A DNA stretch of 64,000 nucleotides from Halichoerus grypus (lineage: Eukaryota; Chordata; Mammalia; Carnivora; Phocidae): the NCBI RefSeq assembly GCF_964656455.1, contig NC_135726.1, forward strand, positions 35,307,930-35,371,929, in the 5' to 3' direction. This document shows, one piece after another, positions 57,343-64,000 of the stretch. Within the stretch, counting starts at the first letter, position 1, and every line of letters starts with the position of its first letter. The notes under the pieces were generated by a model that did no database searches, was not told the DNA's origin, and saw nothing but the letters and a program-made list of their open reading frames with translations. The position numbers and the translations under genes are program-made.

Positions 57343-60300
57343 GTAAGCGCCGGGGGCCGCGGACGGCGCCCCCTGCGGGCCGAGGCCGGCGTCTTCGCGT
57401 CCCTCCCCGGCGCCGGGCGCCCGACGCGCCTCTTTGTCTGGTCCGCGCAGACCGCGGAGCTCTGGCGCCCACCCTGAGACTTGCTCTCCAAGCGCCTCTC
57501 CCCAGCCCTCTGCATGTCCGGCAGGCTCCGGGGGGCACTGGCGGGAACGCGCGGTAGAACGGGAAGCAGCGGCCCGGCGGGGCCCTCCGAGCCGTGTCCT
57601 CGCGCCTCTTACAATTCCGCGCATCGCTTCGCAAAGTTGTGGGGTTCGTGTAAGTGGGGCTCAGGCCGGTCTTTTTCAGCATTTCATGACAGAAAGTCAT
57701 TCCACGCAAACAATAAGAGCCCCAGCCGAGGCGTCGCGGAGCAGCTCTGGAAAAGCCCCGCGCTGGCGGGTGGCGGAACGGCCTGCGGGCCGGACCGGGT
57801 CCCACCTGCTGCGGCCGCGGAGGCTGCGGCACCACTGCGGGCGCCGCGAGCCGACCCGACCCGGCCCGGAGCCCGCTGCTCGCGGCCGCGCCCCGGCGCT
57901 TCCCGGGACCTCGGCATACAGTGCCGCTGGTGTGTGGTTCTTTCTGATTTGTTGTACCGGGAATTGAAACAGTGGGCTTGCCAAGTGCACAAAGCTCCCA
58001 AACAGGCTCTAGCTGCTTTGCATTTTCCTGGAGGTGTTATTTTAGACTGAAATTTATATGCATAGATAATTAAGGTGTGATACAAAGTTGCTTCCGAAAC
58101 TCGGACTGAATAAATCCTTTTTTCAGTCGTCAGAGGAAAGGAAACACCACCACCAAAAAAAGGGCTTCCCTTTTCCCCTACTGATTTAAATTGAAAACTG
58201 AATAGCTGTACGTTGTTAATGCTATGAAATACTCTCTTTTTTATATTGGGTAAGGAGTTAAGGTATTAGCAGTGTCACATATAGCTCGTTGTATCCTGGT
58301 ATTTGTACAGTGACAAATGTTGGGTGTTTTTTTCCCATTCCATATTAACACTTTTTTATAATTTGTTTATTAGAAAATTCAGTATAATTTTGCTTTTAAT
58401 TTTAACTGGACAGTTGTCTGCCTTCCAGATTTTCCTAAATTCATCATTGAGATTTCAGCAGTTTAATTTCAAATGTTTACCTAACGGTATACTTACAGGT
58501 ACAGTTGGTACTAAGGTAACTTAGGACTTTCTACCTAATGAATATTTCACATCACCCCATGAATTCTTAGTGATTCCTTCATTAAATTAAAATTTAAAAC
58601 TCTGATGTTAATTTCGTATAGTTTTCCTATCTGTAAATCCTAATTTATGTAGCCATTCCTTGGAAATTAAGACTGTTTTATTCTTCCAAAATAAATCATA
58701 ATATGCACAGTAGGTTTTCTGATAGTGCTCATTATCCAAATTTGCTTCATTGTCCTGATTGCTTTATGGTTATCAACATCATGACAGTCCATCTGGGTAG
58801 CCCCCTAAGGAGAAATCAGTTAGCCCTGTTACACAGCTCTACCTGCGGAACTTCAGGGAACTGAGCTGGACAGGACAGAATTGCTGGTCCTCCTGAATCC
58901 TGAAGGGATTTGCAGCTTTTCTGCCTTTGCCTTTGTCGTTGGTACATACTGCCCTCTCTGGCCACTGTGGTGAAGGATTTAGCTGTTGCACCTTTCAGGA
59001 AAGGGTTCTGTGGTGATGGCAGAGCCAACAGTGGAAACAATGTAGTATCTGGCTTTTCTTTTTAGTGTACACTAAAACCTACACTTCTTTTACATGCTAG
59101 CGTATTTTCAAAGCTCAAACTAAGTTGTAGGCTTGCTAGAGATGAAACAAGCTATTTTTAAGTCTTCTAAAGTTTGTGTGTGTGTGCTTGTAAATATGGG
59201 GAATTGGTCTGGAAAGATTCAAGAAATTAACAAAAGTTGATTCTGAGAAGGGAATCTGGGAGATAAGAGATCAGAGTGAGGGGAAGACTTCTATTTCACT
59301 GCACCCCCATTTGTAGCCCTTGATTTTTTTAACCAAATGCGTGTGTTACCTATACAGAAATTGTTTGGTTTTTTTTTTTTAATTTTAAAAAATTATCTTT
59401 TGGAAAAATACTGGATTTTCCTAGTGCTCACATTCATTGTGTGCATCAAGGCATGAAAAAGCAGCCCTTAAGTATCCTGTAAGGTGAATTGCTTCAATAC
59501 TGAAGAGGTTCTTATCAGAAGCAGTTATTTAATATTTGCATAATTGTAGATATTGCCTACCAAAAGCCTTGTTTGCAGTATTATGGTCAGTTTCTACTAA
59601 AACAAATCATCCATAATGAGTGTGTGAGATCTTAAGTAGAAGGTAATTTTCTTTAAGATGCCATTGATTCTTTTTGTTTTACTCTCAGCAATGAGAACAA
59701 AAGGATAACTCTACTAGGCTTTTTAAACCTTTCATATGTTGTTAAAACTGAATAATTCACTTTTAACTGTTTATGATCCCTCTGGGTCTTATAAAATTTG
59801 ATTTAACTTTCTGTCAAAGTTAAGTAAGCATCATAGTCACATGAAAATATTGCATTAGTATTATAAACCCATTTTTTTACTGTTTTATTCAGTCATCACA
59901 CTTTGGGAGAATCTTATTAGACTCAGTTATATTTAAACTGTATAAACTGCTGTAAAATTTGTTGTGTAACAGCATAAATATCCCTCGGCACTATATTTTT
60001 AAAATCTTACCTGAGACTGACAAAAATTAACTCCTGTCTAACATTCTCATGCCTCATCCAAAAATTAGTAAACTATACAAAAATATGTGTGGTACTGGAA
60101 AGCTGTCCCTTTAATAGTGAAGTTTTAAAGCACAGTCTTGTTAAAAATTAACTTTTTTACTTTTTCCCCCAGGAATAGGAGAAATAAGGCTGAAAATTGA
60201 AGTCTGACTAAACACTGGTTTTATTGTAGTAAATCCTCAAACTAGAATCCAGTTTATCTGTTTTGAAACCAAATTCACCTGTTAGAAAAAAGATGCAGCC

Positions 60301-61654
60301 TTATAATACACACATATGTGCATTACAAAACAAGTTCAAATCACTTTCAGGCCTTTTTGGAATAAGCTAGAAAAAAGATAAACTATAAATAAAGTTCATA
60401 TCCAAAGTTTTAAACTCTCAAATTCTGGTTTTGGTTACTACCCATTCAGCAGTCTCCTATCTTTTTTTTTTTTTTTTTTCCAGTCTCATTTTTAAATTTA
60501 TGCTCCTTGCAGAGTAATTCTTGATGTTTGAAAATGTGTCCCTGAATCACTATGAAATCCCAGTTATTATGGTTTTTGAGTTGGAAAGGGGAACCCTAAG
60601 GTCCATTGGTTTCCAAACTTTCCTTAACAGGAGAACTTCCTCAAAAGGAACCCTTCTGAGGGGATACTTAAAAACTAAACAAAGGTAATAGATAAGAGCA
60701 AGGTTGCTGTAATTGGTGAGGGACTTCACCCTCTCAAAGACTCATCAGAGTGGCCCCCCAAAACTGATACTTTTTAACATGTTTGTTATATCACTCACAA
60801 AATTGCGGTGTACTAATCTGAAAGTTCAATTCTCCTTAGGCAAAATGACATTAAAACATGTTGGTTTAAATATGCCTGGACTGATATGTTGGAAATTACA
60901 GCACTAGTGGGTGAGAAGATAACACTCTTTAAAATATGACCTGGTCACATTAAAATTTGTTGCTGTGAATGTCTAAAGAAGACTCCTATAAAATGAGAAC
61001 ATACAAAACTGCCCTCTTAGGAGCACTTGGCCAGCAAGGAGGTTGTCACATCCTGCAGGAAAGAAAGCACTTCTGCTACAGTTACTCATTCTTAAAGTGG
61101 TTGGCAGTGTGATTAGCATATGTAGGTTGGAGTGATCCCAAAGTTTGCCAAGTCCATCTTCTTTCTTAGCTAATAAGTAAAATTGAGTTTGATTAAATTT
61201 GGGTACTCTGTTCTGTGGAACATAGTTAATCAAAAACAAGTTACTACTACCTCAAGTAGTACTGGACTCTCATTGAACTCCATCCTGCTTTCATTATCGA
61301 ATATAGTAAAGAGCAAGGAGACGAGTTAGGCCTTTGTTACATCTGGCATCTCGTGATAGATTCTACAAACCTTTCATTTACCGCTTTGGTGCTTAAAACA
61401 GGAGGGCTTATTGGAAAGAGGCACATTTAATTACTAACAGAGGTAAATTGAGCCAGCTTGAGAAAAGTAAGCTTAGTGGCTGGATATCTGAAAAGAAAAG
61501 AAAAAAAATCAGTTCTTTTCCTGTCCCTTGATTTATGCTTGATAGAAGAAGCTGGGTCATCTGTGTGACTGCTGTTAACCAAGATGTGTGCTTCTCATTC
61601 GTTGATGCAGGACTCCGCACTGTGTGTCATAGGTACAAAAAGGGCGTAATCAGC
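57343..61654 (+). other. NETO2: Start of NETO2 intron 1, nearly repeat-free
   Basis: After the donor at 57343 the first 0.6 kb is GC-rich, then AT-rich sequence continues. I see no SINE, young L1 or LTR in this 4.3-kb stretch, which contrasts with the ITFG1 intron. T-rich tracts occur near 59370 and 60460. No exon is recognised. The short open frames (for example 58816-59040 on the minus strand) have no recognisable family. Confidence 0.7.
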
Positions 61655-62000
61655 ATCATGCTTAGTCATTTCAGGTACTCATCTAATTTTTATTGAGTGC
61701 TGTCGTGGGCTAGGCAATCTTTTAGTCACTAGGGATGCATCCATGAATCAGACAAGGCTTCTCTTTCTAGTAGGAACTGACAAATAATAAGCAAAATATC
61801 AAGTGATATAAATAATAATTAAAATATTTATATAATAAAACAGGATGAAGGAGAAAATGTAGAGCTTCTTTGGAAGTCAGAAAGTCTTCACAAGACCTGA
61901 ATGACAGGAAGGAACCAGCCATGCAGAGAGATTCTAGGCAAAAGGAATAAGCTGGTCCCTAAGGCAAGAAGTAGCTTGGTATATTGAAGTAATGGGAAGA
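61655..62000 (+). mobile_element. L2 3' end fragment in NETO2 intron 1
   Basis: TTTTTATTGAGTGCTGTCGT, TTTTAGTCACTAGGGATGCA and GAACTGACAAATAATAAGCA, then GGCAAAAGGAATAAGCTGGT fit the L2 3' region. Confidence 0.7.
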
Positions 62001-63094
62001 AGGCCTGTATAGGGATAAGTAGCAATCTGGAGGTCAGGGAAGTGGTTAGATGCTAAATCACATAGGACTCTGAAGTCAGAGTAGGGGGTATGGATTCACT
62101 CTCAATGTAATGGGACTGTACTGGAAGATGTTATGAGAGGCTGCGATATGATCTGGTTTATGTCTTGAAGGGATCGCTGGCTGCTGTAGACTGTAGGGGA
62201 CATGGCAGAAATAGCCAGTTGTCTCCCAATATCCGTTTTATACTTTAGTAATTCTCTGAATTTTAATTAAGCCCGTAACCACCCAACAGAAGGACTAGAT
62301 TTTACAGCTTTCCTTAGGGTTAGGTGTGGTCATGTGACTAAGTGAGTCTGGCCAATTGGATGTGTGTGCAACTTTGGGAAAGTGATGGTGTTTTTTTGTT
62401 CAGTTAAAATTTTTATTTTGAGATCATTGTAGATTCTAGGTAAATGTTTTTAAAAGAAGGAGGAATGTCCTATATTATTTCTTCATTCTTGCTGGCTCTT
62501 AACACAGGCATGGTAGCTGTAATGAAGATAGAATGGCTGGCACTCCAGCATCCATGTTGGACCATAAGATGGACTTGGAAGGAAAGTCATATACAATTGA
62601 ACAATGAGATAGAAGGAGCTTGGGTCCCTTGTAATGATAGCCTTCACTCTAGCCCTTAACTACTTACCTCCACAGTTTGTATACTTGCCAGAAATCTATT
62701 CTATCTTGTGTAAACTGGTTGTGTAAAAAAATAAGTAAAAGAAACAAAACCAGAGATAAAGAACTGTTAATAGAGAAGTGAAAAATCTGAATGCTGTCAA
62801 ATAAAATTAATTTTGAAAGTTCCTGGAAAAAGCAGGTTTTAAACAGTGCAGAGGGAATTTGTGGAAGCAAAGGGAGATACATGGCAAGTGCAGATGTTCA
62901 GAAACAAATATTTATAGAAACAGTATGGGAATAGGTACCAGAGCATTCACCAATATTTCCAAAACCAACTCGTCAACTCCTTTTTTGCTGGCCCTCTACC
63001 CTGCCTCATCCATCTTGGCCCAGCCTTGCCCCTGCCATCACCAATGGAGAAAACGGGCATCCTCTTTCCATTTCTTGCAGTATACTATCATCCT
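62001..63094 (+). other. NETO2: NETO2 intron 1, little recognised
   Basis: Mostly unique. 62397-62440 (TTTTTATTTTGAGATCATTG) looks like a short antisense old L1 piece. Confidence 0.45.
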
Positions 63095-63295
63095 CTTATT
63101 GTAGTGGTTGGCCTGCAAAGTATGGTCCCAGGACCAGCAGCTTTAGCATCACTAGGGAACTTGTTAAAATTGCAAGTTCTCAAGCCCCACCCCAGACCTA
63201 CTAGGTCAAATTCTCTGGAAGTAACCCCTGCCCGCCAAAATCTGTGTTTTAATAAGCTCTCCGAGTGATTGTGGTGCACACTACTGTCCCAGTGG
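63095..63295 (-). mobile_element. MER5A-like hAT fossil
   Basis: GGACCAGCAGCTTTAGCATC, CACTAGGGAACTTGTTAAAA, CCCCACCCCAGACCTACTAG and CTGTGTTTTAATAAGCTCTC follow MER5A in reverse. Confidence 0.85.
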
Positions 63296-63309
63296 TTGAT
63301 TCCGTTCTC

Positions 63310-63990
63310 CCACCTAGAAGTAGACTTGCTGGGTGGGATTTGTGCATTTTTAAACCCTGATATAGATTACCAGACTAACCTCTAAAAAGTTATGCCAGTT
63401 TGCAATCCAGTGACAGTGTATGTCAGTTTCCTATATCCTGACCAACAGTAGAATCTGCATTTTTTTAATTTTAGGCTAAATTTTTGTATTGTTTTGGGTT
63501 TTGGCACATTTTTCTGGTGGCATAATCTTTTTTTCTCAGTTATTTGTAGTTTTTATTTGTTTGTCTTTAGTAAGTGAAGGTGTTCTCCACCCAAAAGGGT
63601 ACCTACATAATTCACCTTTTTGTTTGTTCAATCTGGTATTTATTTTTCTATTTAGCTTGAAGGTAGGGATCTGCTTTTTTTTCCAAATAATTATCGAGTT
63701 ATCCCAGAATCATTTATTAAACCTATCTTTTCACTGAGAGTTTCAGATACCATACATAAAATAAATTCTGGACTATCTATGTCTATTTCTTGAGCTTTTT
63801 CTTTTCTTCAATCTTATCTTTAAGCTCCTTGAGAATAAGGACCAAGGCTGCTTGGTTCATTGCTGTAGCCTCAAGGACTGACCGCACTGCCTGTAATACA
63901 GTGGGGGCTAGATACGTTTGTTGACAGATCACCTATTTCTTTCTATACCATTGCTACATTTTGAATTACTGTAGCTTTACAATAAGTATA
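63310..63990 (-). mobile_element. Old LINE-1, antisense, split by an L2 piece
   Basis: Reversed diverged L1 (TTGCTGGGTGGGATTTGTGC; CAGAATCATTTATTAAACC; TTTGAATTACTGTAGCTTTA). The right end is close to the window edge. Confidence 0.65.
63800..63930 (+). mobile_element. L2 3' terminus
   Basis: TAAGCTCCTTGAGAATAAGG, TTCATTGCTGTAGCCTCAAG and ACTGCCTGTAATACAGTGGG match the very end of L2. Confidence 0.75.
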
Positions 63991-64000
63991 TATTGTTTTT

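Larger units (their letters stand above)
56540..57930 (+). promoter_or_regulatory. NETO2: CpG-island promoter of NETO2
   Basis: GC content and CpG density rise abruptly near 56540 and fall after about 57930, in an otherwise AT-rich window. Core elements visible just upstream of the likely start are an inverted CCAAT box (ATTGG, 56848-56852), overlapping GC boxes (GGGCGGGGGCGGGG type, 56876-56896) and an NRF1-like CATGCGCGCAGG (56898-56909). A weak TTAAAT lies at 56945-56950. Transcription probably starts around 56950-57050 (inference). The island spans promoter, leader, exon 1 and the first 0.6 kb of intron 1. Several long open frames on both strands here are by-products of high GC. Confidence 0.85.

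Noticed and set aside
56703..57835. Long minus-strand open frames of 270 and 296 codons, and + strand frames up to 189 codons
   Set aside because: All are in the CpG island, where high GC removes stop codons; peptides are Arg/Pro/Ala-rich and overlap the NETO2 leader and exon 1 on several frames.
58816..59040. 74-codon minus-strand open frame in NETO2 intron 1
   Set aside because: Looks code-like in composition, but no recognisable domain, promoter or splice sites; kept as noncoding.

Overview
This is vertebrate nuclear DNA from a carnivoran mammal. About thirty tRNA-derived SINEs lie in the window, each opening with a GGGCGCCTGGGTGGCTCAG-type head and ending in a CT-rich stretch and an (AAATA)n/A tail. 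These are carnivore SINEC elements. Their head matches the form I associate with arctoids (bear, seal, weasel relatives) rather than the dog form, but the species cannot be fixed from the sequence. LINE-1, L2, MIR, MLT1 LTRs and hAT fossils make up most of the remaining recognisable sequence.

Two protein-coding genes are supported, both on the + strand and in tandem. (1) The last four exons of ITFG1 (T-cell immunomodulatory protein / linkin) lie at 38201-38325, 38938-39020, 42397-42514 and 45128-45187. They encode a membrane-proximal ectodomain piece, one transmembrane helix and a short basic cytoplasmic tail. A compact 3' UTR ends near 45535. Bases 1-38200 are the 3' part of a long ITFG1 intron. 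(2) The first coding exon of NETO2 (57309-57342, encoding MALEQLCAVLK plus one base) sits in a strong CpG island (about 56540-57930). The rest of the window, to 64000, is NETO2 intron 1. The ITFG1-NETO2 order and orientation agree with what I know of human 16q12.1.

Layout. 1-38200: ITFG1 intron, built mostly of nested L1 copies and SINEs. 38201-45535: ITFG1 3' exons with a MIR, an L1 piece, a 0.95-kb L2 and a perfect 111-bp inverted repeat. 45536-56500: intergenic, with a young antisense L1 3' end, two old L1 copies carrying six SINEs, two oppositely oriented MLT1 LTRs, L2 and MIR. 56540-57930: NETO2 CpG-island promoter, GC-rich 5' UTR with upstream ORFs, exon 1. 57930-64000: repeat-poor NETO2 intron.

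I found no novel multi-gene system; the window looks like ordinary mammalian sequence. The observations most worth following up are structural. They include a two-template inverted templated insertion inside an L1 (35897-36029), a perfect 111-bp intronic inverted repeat (42589-42699 / 43123-43233), a tailless truncated U2 retropseudogene with target-site duplications (29836-29897), a poly(A)-only insertion with duplications (24202-24244), a 20:3 sense bias of SINEs within ITFG1, and upstream ORFs plus a GCC run in the NETO2 leader. Repeat-family names are from memory, without a database search; edges given without duplications are approximate.
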